A stretch of 64,000 nt of DNA from JAHEFT01 sp963766195 (GTDB lineage: Bacteria > Pseudomonadota > Gammaproteobacteria > Xanthomonadales > SZUA-36): NCBI GenBank assembly GCA_963766195.1, contig CAVXYY010000018.1, forward strand, positions 1 to 64,000, in the 5' to 3' direction. The stretch's first letter is position 1. Each line of letters begins with the position of its first letter. Shown here piece by piece: positions 27,785 through 36,275 of the stretch. The notes beneath the pieces are model-generated. The model was not told where the DNA came from. It searched no databases and worked only from the letters and a program-made list of their open reading frames with translations. A program made the translations under genes and the position numbers.

Positions 27785-29239
27785 TCAAACCGGCAGCGAG
27801 ACATGGATCTTCAATCCGCCCAATTCGGAATGTCCGGCGCTAATGCTTCCACCGTGTGCCTCAACGATGTTTTTGCAAATCGACAAGCCCAGGCCGCTTC
27901 CGCCACCCGACCTGGAACGGCCGCTTTCCACGCGGTAAAACCGCTCAAACAGCCTCTCAATCTGATCGCTTTCAAGGCCCGGACCGGAGTCTTCCAGCGT
28001 CAACCCTATGGATTTGCCGGTCTGGCCCAGAACGATGCTTACCCTGCCACCCTGCTGCACATACCGGCTGGTGTTTTCGAGCAGGTTCAACAGCAGCTGT
28101 CTCAGCCTCCGTTGATCCGCCGTGACCCGGACCGCCCCGGTAAGCTGCAGGTCCACGGAGATTTCACGTTTGGCCAGGCGGTCACGGAACGAATCAACAC
28201 ACTGCATCACCAGGTCGGAGAGGTCCATGGGCTCTTTTTGGATATTCAAAGCCCCCGCGTCGGCCATCGCCAGGGTCTGCAAATCGTCTACCAGCTTGGA
28301 CAGTTGATCGATTTCCTCCCGCAGGGACGCCGACATTCGCTCATCGGCTGGCCGGATACCGTCCGCCATGGCTTCGACTTCACCCTTGAGAATGGCGACC
28401 GGGGTGCGCAGTTCGTGCGCAATGTCCGCCATCCAGCGCTGCCGGGCGGTACGGTTTTTCTCCAGGGTTTCCGCCAGTTGGTTCACGTGTCCGGCGAGCA
28501 TTCCGGTTTCATCGCCCGATTCCACCGGAGCCCTGGAATGATAATTACCCCGGGTGAGGTTTCTGACCGTCTCTCCAAGCAGCCGGACCGGGCGGCTCAC
28601 TTTCTGCGCCAGTAAATAGGCAAGGGCGACAGCAACCACCAGCGCAACCACGAAAGAAATCACCGTAATCCTGACTTGCGCCCCCAGGAAACGCTCTGCG
28701 TCAGGCGGCAGAACCCGGCCCATCGGTGCAAACCCGATCCAGCCGACGGTCCGGCCATCGACCACGATCGCCTCAAGAGAGCCGGCTTGCAGCGGTACAC
28801 CGCCGGCACCGCTGACCCAGTTCTGGTTTTCGTCCAGCAGGTAAAGCCGGTCCCTGAACGTTCCACGCTCGGGCGGCCCCATCCATCGAAGCAACGGGTA
28901 TTCCGCCCGCGCATTGTCAGCCGGTCGTGCCCGGTCTCTTTGACCGCCACGGTTCGGACCCGGCCCGCCTTGCCGCCCCTCCCCGGCCTGGGGGTGCGCC
29001 TGGCGCCAGATGCGTTGCCAGGCCAGGGGATTGTCACGCAGGAAATCCCAGCCGTCCCTGGATTCATATAAATCCGCGAAAACCGGCACCAGCGATTGCA
29101 ATATGCTGGGCTCCTGGGTCTCCAGAAAGCCCTTGAAACCCTGGTTCAGGCTCACCCGCGTTATGGCCGTCGTCACGACCAGCGCCAGCAACACGGCAAC
29201 CACCTGTGCCAAGAGGATCCTGGAGAACAGCGTTTTCAT
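27785..29239 (-). CDS. Sensor histidine kinase (BaeS-like)
   Basis: 484 residues. Two membrane segments (about 8-28 and about 190-214) flank a periplasmic sensor with a Gly/Arg/Pro-rich loop (EGRQGGPGPNRGGQRDRARP). HAMP follows (QKVSRPVRLLGETVRNLTRG), then the H-box ADIAHELRTPVAILKGEVEA, N-box LLNLLENTSRY, and G boxes DSGPGLE and GGGSGLGLSI. ATG 29239 places the first membrane helix at the N-terminus; longer in-frame starts add a segment without similarity. It faces a Spy-like gene, which it probably regulates. Confidence 0.85.
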   Translation of the reverse strand: MKTLFSRILLAQVVAVLLALVVTTAITRVSLNQGFKGFLETQEPSILQSLVPVFADLYESRDGWDFLRDNPLAWQRIWRQAHPQAGEGRQGGPGPNRGGQRDRARPADNARAEYPLLRWMGPPERGTFRDRLYLLDENQNWVSGAGGVPLQAGSLEAIVVDGRTVGWIGFAPMGRVLPPDAERFLGAQVRITVISFVVALVVAVALAYLLAQKVSRPVRLLGETVRNLTRGNYHSRAPVESGDETGMLAGHVNQLAETLEKNRTARQRWMADIAHELRTPVAILKGEVEAMADGIRPADERMSASLREEIDQLSKLVDDLQTLAMADAGALNIQKEPMDLSDLVMQCVDSFRDRLAKREISVDLQLTGAVRVTADQRRLRQLLLNLLENTSRYVQQGGRVSIVLGQTGKSIGLTLEDSGPGLESDQIERLFERFYRVESGRSRSGGGSGLGLSICKNIVEAHGGSISAGHSELGGLKIHVSLPV

Positions 29240-29403
29240 AGCCCTCATCCTGCACTGCATCCAATCACCACGTTCAAGTAGTGCCGGAAAACTTCTTTTT
29301 TTCTCCACAATTTGTTCCATTTTGGCGCTCAGAATTCACCCTGCCATCAAGGTAAACGGGGTCGGGGCCCAGGCCCTGCCCGCATTAAACAAAGGAGAAA
29401 GTG

Positions 29404-29857
29404 ATGAAAACGTTTTTAAAACCCATTGTTTCCGTGCTTGCGGTCACCAGCCTGTTAGTGGCAGGAAGCACTTTTGCCCAATACCAGAAGGCCGAGAAGA
29501 ACGGTCAGAAAAGGAATGGCATAAAGGTCCGCCAAGCGTCGAAGAAAAGCTGGCCCGGCTCAGCGACGCACTGGATTTGAGCGATGAGCAGTCCGCAGAA
29601 ATGCTGGCCGTTCTCCAGGAACAGGAAAGAAACCAGGCAGGCGTTACATGATCGGACCATGGAGCTCATGGGCGCTGAGATCTGCGCCCAGAAAGCCCAG
29701 TCTGAAGAAGCGATTCTCGCCATTCTGGATGCTGAGCAGACCGAACTGTTTCTGCAGATGAAAGAAGAGCGCCAGTTCAGGGCAAACGACAAAACCCGCA
29801 CCAGAAAGGGCCGTGATGGCCCTGGACTGCTCCGGATACGAGGGCGGCGGCTCCTGA
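29404..29857 (+). CDS. Spy/CpxP-like periplasmic protein, frameshifted
   Basis: After repair of two or more indels (near 29490 and 29635) the product is about 150 residues: signal peptide (ending GSTFAQ), then PSVEEKLARLSDALDLSDEQ, a helix through MLAVLQEQERN, and ILDAEQTELFLQMKEERQFR, which is the LTxxQ-type helical pattern of Spy/CpxP chaperones. It is divergent from the BaeSR-like pair and is a likely target and feedback sensor of that system. A GGAGAAAG ribosome-binding site precedes ATG 29404. Confidence 0.68.
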
Positions 29858-29898
29858 AGTTCCGTGAGCCCCTGACTGACGGTGCATGGACGATCCGG

Positions 29899-30849
29899 TT
29901 ATTTTCTGGCCACGACAATGGCCCGGACCGGCGCCGGCAACCCTTCGACCGTGAGGGTCCGGTCCAGCGGGTCGAGCGCCTGTTCCAGTGATTCGAAACG
30001 CATCCAGTCCGTGCTTCTCTGCTCCATCGTGGTGGTGGGCGTTATGTCCACCACCTCCGCTGAACTGAACCCGGCTTCTGTCAACCCACCCCAACAATCG
30101 AACCGTTCCCGGAATGCCCCAGACATTGCGCATGCGCGCATAACGGTCTCCCGGAACCAGCAGGCACTCCTCCCTGCCTTTCGGCAGCACCAGGGTTTCC
30201 AGAACCAGGGTGCCGCCTTCTTTTAACAGGGAATGAATCCGTTCCAGGTGGCTTGTGGGTCTTTGCGGTGATACAGAACGCCCATTGAAAATACGGTGTC
30301 CCATTCCACCGGCTGTCCGGCAGCTCCTCGATCACCCAGCGGTAATACGTAGTTCGGTATGTCTCCGCTGAAATGGCGGCAGGCGAGCCATTGCATGACA
30401 AACACCAGCGTGGGGTCGATGCCGACCACGGACCGGGCTCCTGCACCCGAGCATCCGCAAACCGAAATAGCCGTTACCCGAACCGATATCGAGTACGCGA
30501 TGCCCTTTCAGGTTCAGGTGCGACGCGACGCGTTGCCACTTCCAGTCCGAACGCCACTCGGTATCGATCACCAGCCCGCCCAGCTGCAACGGGCCTTTTC
30601 GCCAGGGGTGAAACGCCATCAGGGTTTCGCGCAGTGCGTCCTGGTCCGCTGCCCGTTCACCAAGCCGGCACCGGACCGTCCAGCAGCGCGACCGGCCGGC
30701 TGGACGGTAGCCGGCCCAGGGCCGCGCGCCATCGCGGCAGGTCGCCGTGGGGATGCGCCTCCAATTTCGCTTCCGCAAGGTCGCAAACTGCCGCCAGCCA
30801 GGCGTCTTGCGGGAGACAATGCCCTCAAGGAATCGAACGGACTGTTCAA
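29899..30849 (-). CDS. cmoB: tRNA U34 carboxymethyltransferase, several frameshifts
   Basis: Uses carboxy-SAM made by CmoA to finish cmo5U34 in tRNA. Recoverable segments in order: WLAAVCDLAEAKLEAHPHGD (N-terminal), LMAFHPWRKGPLQLGGLVID, TEWRSDWKWQRVASHL, VLDIGSGNGYFGLRMLG (SAM motif), PNYVLPLGDRG, FSMGVLYHRKDP, LVLETLVLP and the C-terminus EQRSTDWMRFESLEQALDPL then VEGLPAPVRAIVVARK. These span at least five frame changes. The order is intact, so indel error is likely. The TTG start overlaps the cmoA stop. Confidence 0.75.
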
Positions 30850-31593
30850 CCGGACGGCCTGATCGCTATCATGCGAAACGAAATTGAATCCCTGGAACCA
30901 CTGGTAAACCTGACTTGAAGCCGGCGCCTCTCAGCCGCTCCGATGTTGTGACAGGCTGTCCGGCCGCATGACGTTTTCCAGGGCGTCGCGCTTGCGGGCA
31001 ATTTCCAGATCGGAATAGCCCTGTGCCCGCTTGAATTCATGGTGCCAATGAACGTTGCAGTTGCTGCTCCCGGGGGTCATCGAAACGGACTTTCTCTGAC
31101 AGGATCAGTACGCCACCGGGATTGAGGCCTTCGGCGATTCTTTGCAGCAGACTGCTTCCCGCCTCGAAGGATCCACGAACTGAAGCGTGAAGTTGAGAAC
31201 AACCACAGAGGCATTTTCGATTCGCGTTTCAAGAATATCCTGGTGCAGCGGATGCACCTCCGGCAAGCCGGGGTCGTGGTTTTCCTCCAGCGTCTTGCCG
31301 AGCTGCCGGATCATTCCGGGAGAATTGTCCACGGCCAGGATGCGCGCGTCCCTGGCCCGTACCGCCTGCCTCATGGCGAGCGAAGCCGCTCCCAGCGAGC
31401 ACCCCAGGTCGTACAGGTTACTGTGATCCTGTGCAAATTGCCTTGCCAGCAAGCCGATCATCGGCACCACCAGGCTGTATCCGGGCACCGATCGATTGAT
31501 CATGTCGGGAAAAACACCGACCACGCGGTCATCGAAGACAAAATCCCCTGTTGCCAGGATTTCCGTGTCAAAAAGACGGTCCTTTTGATTCAT
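30846..31593 (-). CDS. cmoA: Carboxy-SAM synthase, frameshifted at the 3' end
   Basis: Makes carboxy-S-adenosylmethionine from SAM and prephenate for CmoB. ATG 31593 gives MNQKDRLFDTEILATGDFVF, DRVVGVFPDMINRSVPGYS and LYDLGCSLGAASLAMRQAV (SAM site), all CmoA-specific. The last third moves between frames (breaks near 31160, 31055 and 30945) but ends in FNFVSMIAIRPSG, matching the usual CmoA C-terminus. Just upstream of cmoB, with overlap. Confidence 0.83.
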
Positions 31594-31767
31594 TTTCGCG
31601 ATACCGTGTTCACCCAAGCCGTTCTCCCGGATTTTCTCATGTCGTGACTTCTGGCGCATTACGCCGGAAATTCCTTTTGCTATGGTTCGAATGGGAAAAA
31701 GGCCCTGCAACCGCAATGTTTGATCGAGGGGGTTCAGGTTCTGCAAGTCGCATTTGCGGAGGTCATC

Positions 31768-32697
31768 ATGCTGGATACGGTATTGGTTTGGGCGATTATT
31801 GCCGCTGTTCTCGGGGTTACGATTGTCCGCACGGCGGTCATCATCGTGCGCCAGGGATACGAATACACGCTGGAGCGCTTTGGTAAGTATCAAACCACCT
31901 TGCGGCCCGGTTTTCACTTCATCATCCCCTTTGTCCACCGCGTTGGCCACAAGGTCAATATGATGGAACGCGTTCTGGACGTGCCTTCGCAGGAAGTCAT
32001 ATCAAAAGACAACGCGGTGTTGACCGTCGACGGAGTCGTGTTTTTCCAGGCGCTGGATGCAGCCAAGGCCGCCTACGAGGTGTTCCGCCTGGAACACGCC
32101 ATTCTGAACCTGACCGTGACCAACATCAGAACGGTGCTCGGTTCCATGGACCTGGACGATGCCTTGTCCAAGCGCGATGACATCAACGCCCGCCTGCTGA
32201 TGGTGGTGGACGAAGCGACGACCCCCTGGGGCATCAAGGTCACCCGCATCGAAATCAAGGACATCAGCCCACCCAAGGACCTGGTGGACTCCATGGCCCG
32301 ACAGATGAAGGCGGAACGAGAAAAACGCGCCACGATTCTCGAAGCCGAGGGTACCCGGCAGGCAGAAATTCTCGAAGCCGAAGGCCTGAAACAGGCGGCC
32401 ATCCTGCAGGCGGAAGGCCGCAAGGAGGCCGCATTTCGTGATGCCGAGGCACGGGAACGTTTGGCAGAAGCCGAAGCGCGCGCAACCACGATGGTTTCTG
32501 AAGCGATCGGCAGCGGCAACATCCAGGCGATCAATTATTTCGTGGCGCAAAAGTATGTGGAAGCGCTGAGTGATTTCGCAAAGGGTCCGAACACCAAGAC
32601 CCTGCTGCTTCCGATGGAAGCGACCGGGATACTTTCCAGCCTGGCGGGCATTGCGGAAGTGGCGCGGGAAACTTTCGTAAAAGACGATCGAAACTGA
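31768..32697 (+). CDS. SPFH/stomatin-like membrane protein (QmcA type)
   Basis: 309 residues. One N-terminal membrane helix (about 5-25) and an SPFH domain (RQGYEYTLERFGKYQTTLRP then GFHFIIPFVHRVGHKVNMME), then a coiled coil rich in Glu/Ala (EAEGTRQAEILEAEGLKQAA). It probably forms oligomeric cages in the inner membrane that associate with proteases. ATG 31768 follows CGGAGG. The NfeD gene ten bases downstream is its usual partner. Confidence 0.85.
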   Translation: MLDTVLVWAIIAAVLGVTIVRTAVIIVRQGYEYTLERFGKYQTTLRPGFHFIIPFVHRVGHKVNMMERVLDVPSQEVISKDNAVLTVDGVVFFQALDAAKAAYEVFRLEHAILNLTVTNIRTVLGSMDLDDALSKRDDINARLLMVVDEATTPWGIKVTRIEIKDISPPKDLVDSMARQMKAEREKRATILEAEGTRQAEILEAEGLKQAAILQAEGRKEAAFRDAEARERLAEAEARATTMVSEAIGSGNIQAINYFVAQKYVEALSDFAKGPNTKTLLLPMEATGILSSLAGIAEVARETFVKDDRN

Positions 32698-32707
32698 GGG
32701 TGCAGGC

Positions 32708-33154
32708 ATGGAATGGTTAACCCATATCGTTTTCTGGCACTGGTGGATACTGGCCGGGATGCTGCTGATTGTTGAGCTGACGTCTCCTGTTTTCTTTTTC
32801 CTCTGGTTGGCTTTTTCCGCCGCTGCCGTTGGTTTCCTGCTGCTGGTCTTTCCCGACATTCCGGTTGAAGTGCAACTGGTGCTGTTCGGTATCCTGTCGG
32901 TAGTCGCGGTGCTGGCCTGGAGAAAATACCGCGAGGTCCGCCCGCCCACATCCGATCAGCCGCTTTTGAATCAGCGCGGGCAGCAATACACGGGCCGCAT
33001 CTTCACGCTGGATCACCCGATCATCAACGGCGTCGGCAAGGTGCTGGTCGATGATTCCACCTGGCGGGTCAAGGGGCCCGATCTTCCCGCCGGAACCCAT
33101 GTCCGCGTGGTCGGAGTTGATGGGGTCGTTTTCATCGTGGAAAGCTCCGACTAG
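32708..33154 (+). CDS. NfeD-family membrane protein
   Basis: 148 residues. Two to three hydrophobic segments (about 4-70) then a C-terminal OB-fold (LNQRGQQYTGRIFTLDHPII, GKVLVDDSTWRVKGPDLPAG, VRVVGVDGVVFIVE). It is the standard operon partner of SPFH proteins such as QmcA (short NfeD type, without the ClpP-like protease domain). Probably assists assembly or turnover of the SPFH complex. Confidence 0.83.
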   Translation: MEWLTHIVFWHWWILAGMLLIVELTSPVFFFLWLAFSAAAVGFLLLVFPDIPVEVQLVLFGILSVVAVLAWRKYREVRPPTSDQPLLNQRGQQYTGRIFTLDHPIINGVGKVLVDDSTWRVKGPDLPAGTHVRVVGVDGVVFIVESSD

Positions 33155-33263
33155 CGGTGCTACTGTCATGAGCAGCCAACGGCTATACTACGCGGTTTGA
33201 GTTTCCAGATTCGCGCGACACGGTTAACTGCGTGCGCGGGTCTCTCCCGGGTGGCAAAATATC

Positions 33264-34169
33264 ATGACTTTTCAGGAATTCATTCAAGCACTGGAAGCCT
33301 ACTGGTCCGCGCAGGGCTGTGTACTGATCCAACCCCTCGACCTGGAAGTCGGGGCGGGAACTTTTCATCCGGCGACCTTTCTGCGTTCCATCGGTCCGGA
33401 ACCGTGGAATGCCGCGTACGTGCAGCCCAGCCGCAGGCCGACCGACGGACGTTACGGTGAAAACCCCAACCGCCTGCAACACTATTACCAGTACCAGGTG
33501 GTCATGAAGCCTTCTCCGGAGAACTTCCAGGAACTGTACCTGGGTTCCCTCAAGGCGGTCGGGATCGATCCCGCAGTGCATGATATCCGGTTCGTTGAAG
33601 ATAACTGGGAGTCGCCGACACTCGGGGCCTGGGGCCTGGGCTGGGAGGTCTGGCTTAACGGAATGGAGGTTACGCAGTTTACCTATTTCCAGCAGGCCGG
33701 CGGTCTTGAATGCAGACCCGTCATGGGAGAGATAACCTATGGCGCTGAACGTCTCGCCATGTATCTGCAGAAGGTGGACAGCGTTTATGACCTGGTGTGG
33801 ACCCGCAGCGGTGGCCGCACCGTCCGATACGGCGACGTGTTTCATCAAAACGAAGTGGAACAATCACGCTACAATTTTGAACATGCCAACGTAGACGCCC
33901 TTTTCGGCTGGTTCGATACCTGTGAGGGAGAGGCCCGGAAACTGATTGACCTGGATCTTCCGCTGCCCGCTTACGAACAGGTGCTCAAAGCCTCCCATAC
34001 GTTCAATTTGCTCGACGCCCGCCGTGCGATTTCGGTCACCGAAAGGCAACGCTACATCCTGCGGGTACGTGACCTGGCCCGCCGCGTAGCCGAATGTTAC
34101 TACGCCAGCCGCGAATCCCTCGGGTTTCCCGGCCTGGCTAACGACGACTCCGCGGGAGAGAAATCATGA
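33264..34169 (+). CDS. glyQ: Glycyl-tRNA synthetase alpha subunit
   Basis: 301 residues. Catalytic subunit of the tetrameric bacterial glycyl-tRNA synthetase. FQEFIQALEAYWSAQGCVLI, DLEVGAGTFHPATFLRSIGP and QPSRRPTDGRYGENPNRLQH are near-invariant in GlyQ. The stop overlaps the glyS ATG (ATGA). Confidence 0.96.
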   Translation: MTFQEFIQALEAYWSAQGCVLIQPLDLEVGAGTFHPATFLRSIGPEPWNAAYVQPSRRPTDGRYGENPNRLQHYYQYQVVMKPSPENFQELYLGSLKAVGIDPAVHDIRFVEDNWESPTLGAWGLGWEVWLNGMEVTQFTYFQQAGGLECRPVMGEITYGAERLAMYLQKVDSVYDLVWTRSGGRTVRYGDVFHQNEVEQSRYNFEHANVDALFGWFDTCEGEARKLIDLDLPLPAYEQVLKASHTFNLLDARRAISVTERQRYILRVRDLARRVAECYYASRESLGFPGLANDDSAGEKS

Positions 34170-36259
34170 CCCACCAGGCCCCCCCGCAAACAGAAAACGC
34201 AGACCTGCTGGTAGAACTGGGCTGTGAAGAATTGCCGCCCAAGGCCTTGGATGGCATCAGGGAGGCTTTTTTCGACGCCGTCGGGAAAGGGCTTGAAAAC
34301 AGTCATATTGATTTTACCCGGGACGGCAGCAGGGCTTATTCCAGCCCCCGGCGCCTGGCGGTTTTTTTCAGGAACGTCAGCCCCCGGCAGCCCGACCAGG
34401 AACAGGAAAGACGCGGTCCCGCCTTGAGTGCGGCGTTTGATGCCAACGGCAACCCGACCGGGGCCGCCCTGGGATTTGCGCGTTCAATCAACAAGGACGT
34501 TTCCGAACTGGAAACACTGGAAACCGACAAGGGACAGTGGCTTTACGCCAGGATCCGGGAGTCCGGAAAGTCGCTTGGTGAATTGATCTATCCCTTGCTT
34601 GAGCAGGCCATAAAGCAGTTACCGGTTCCCCGGCCCATGCGCTGGGCTGATCATGACTTCAGTTTCGTGCGCCCGGTGCACTGGCTCGTCGTGATGCACG
34701 GCGAACACGTCATCGAGGGATCTTTGCTGGGTCAGCAGGCCGCGAACCTTACTCGCGGCCACCGGATTCACGCGCCGGGTCCACACGCGCTGCCAGAAAG
34801 CGCGGCCTACGAGCGTGTTCTGATGGACGCCTTCGTGATCGTTGACCAGGACCGGCGTAAAGCGTTGATCAGGGAACGCCTTCTGGCTGCCGATCCGCTG
34901 GTACATATCGATCCCGACCTTTTGCTTGAGGTGAATAACCTGGTGGAGTGGCCCGTCGCGGTCAGTTGTACTTTCGAAGAAGAATTTCTGGAGGTTCCGC
35001 ACGCGGCTCTCATTGCCAGCATGCAGGACCACCAGAAGTTTTTTCCGGTGCGCGACAGCGCCGATCCGAATAAAGTGACCAATCGTTTCATCGCCATTTC
35101 CAATATCGAAAGCACGCATACGCCGTCGGTGCGGGAAGGTTACGAACGGGTCATCAGGCCGCGCCTCGCGGATGCCCGGTTCTTTCTCGAACAGGACAAA
35201 AAACAGCGTTTGGAAGCCTATTTACCGCTACTGGACCGTGCTGTTTTTCAAAACAAGATCGGCTCAATTGGCGACAAGTCGCGAAGGATGTCGGCTATTT
35301 CGGGTAAAATAGCCGAAGATCTGGCACTGGACAAAGAGCGCGTTTCTCGCGCGGCGCTGCTGGCCAAGTGTGACCTGATGACCCAGATGGTTGGCGAATT
35401 TCCCGAGTTGCAGGGGGTTATGGGCCGCTACTACGCCCTGGCGTCCGGTGAGCACGCGGAAGCGGCAGAGGCCATTGGAGAGCACTACGCGCCGCGCTTC
35501 GCCGGCGACACCATACCCGATTCTCTGGCCGGTAAAATCGTCAGTATCTCAGACCGCCTCGATACCCTGGTCGGAATATTCGCAGCAGGCCTCCGGCCCA
35601 GCGGCAACAAGGATCCTTTTGCGCTGAGAAGATCCGCTTTGGGGCTGGTCAGGATCCTGATTGAAGCGGGTATTGATCTGCCGTTGAACAGATTGCTTGC
35701 GCTGGCTTCCAACGAGCTTGCCGGTCAGATCGAGGTGGCTCCGGAACTTCTTTTGGATGCCCGGGAATTTATCGTGGATCGTCTCAGAAACTATTACCGC
35801 GACCAGGGTTTTGGCTCCGAGTTGATCAACGCGGTACTTAATTCCGACTGGGATACGCTGCCTGACCTGGATAAACGCCTCAAAGCCTTGTCCGAATTCA
35901 TGGGACAGGAAGATGCTACCGGCCTGGCCGCCGCCAATAAAAGAATCGGCAACATCCTGCGCAAAGCCGAAGATTCCATTTCAAGGGAGATCGACACAAA
36001 TCTACTTGTAATCGAAGAAGAAAAGCGGCTTTTCATGGAAATTGAGAAATTGGAGAAACAGGTCTCCCCCCTGCTTGAGAAGCGGGATTATGACACCAGC
36101 CTGACACTTCTTGCCGGTTTACGAAAGCCGGTGGACGGGTTTTTCGACGCCGTGATGGTCATGGACGATGACCCCGCTCTTCGGAAAAACCGGTTGTCGC
36201 TACTGTCGAAGTTAAAAACGCTTTTCGACCAGATTGCGGACTTGTCCGTGTTGGGCTAA
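34166..36259 (+). CDS. glyS: Glycyl-tRNA synthetase beta subunit
   Basis: 697 residues, normal length. DLLVELGCEELPPKALDGIR at the N-terminus, FSFVRPVHWLVVMHG, HAALIASMQDHQKFFPVRDS, and the C-terminal tRNA-binding helical part (FFDAVMVMDDDPALRKNRLS) are typical. No frameshift. It is convergent with gyrB, 16 bases apart, and no obvious terminator is seen in the gap. Confidence 0.96.
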   Translation: MTHQAPPQTENADLLVELGCEELPPKALDGIREAFFDAVGKGLENSHIDFTRDGSRAYSSPRRLAVFFRNVSPRQPDQEQERRGPALSAAFDANGNPTGAALGFARSINKDVSELETLETDKGQWLYARIRESGKSLGELIYPLLEQAIKQLPVPRPMRWADHDFSFVRPVHWLVVMHGEHVIEGSLLGQQAANLTRGHRIHAPGPHALPESAAYERVLMDAFVIVDQDRRKALIRERLLAADPLVHIDPDLLLEVNNLVEWPVAVSCTFEEEFLEVPHAALIASMQDHQKFFPVRDSADPNKVTNRFIAISNIESTHTPSVREGYERVIRPRLADARFFLEQDKKQRLEAYLPLLDRAVFQNKIGSIGDKSRRMSAISGKIAEDLALDKERVSRAALLAKCDLMTQMVGEFPELQGVMGRYYALASGEHAEAAEAIGEHYAPRFAGDTIPDSLAGKIVSISDRLDTLVGIFAAGLRPSGNKDPFALRRSALGLVRILIEAGIDLPLNRLLALASNELAGQIEVAPELLLDAREFIVDRLRNYYRDQGFGSELINAVLNSDWDTLPDLDKRLKALSEFMGQEDATGLAAANKRIGNILRKAEDSISREIDTNLLVIEEEKRLFMEIEKLEKQVSPLLEKRDYDTSLTLLAGLRKPVDGFFDAVMVMDDDPALRKNRLSLLSKLKTLFDQIADLSVLG

Positions 36260-36275
36260 ACGCCGCTGATCTTTT

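Noticed and set aside
29899..31593. cmoA and cmoB as true pseudogenes
   Set aside because: All family motifs appear in the correct order with single-base breaks only, and the region resembles other broken essential genes, so sequence error is more likely.
31651..31676. Terminator hairpin before the SPFH gene (CTGGCG/CGCCGG)
   Set aside because: The stem is short and no T-run follows, so it was not called.
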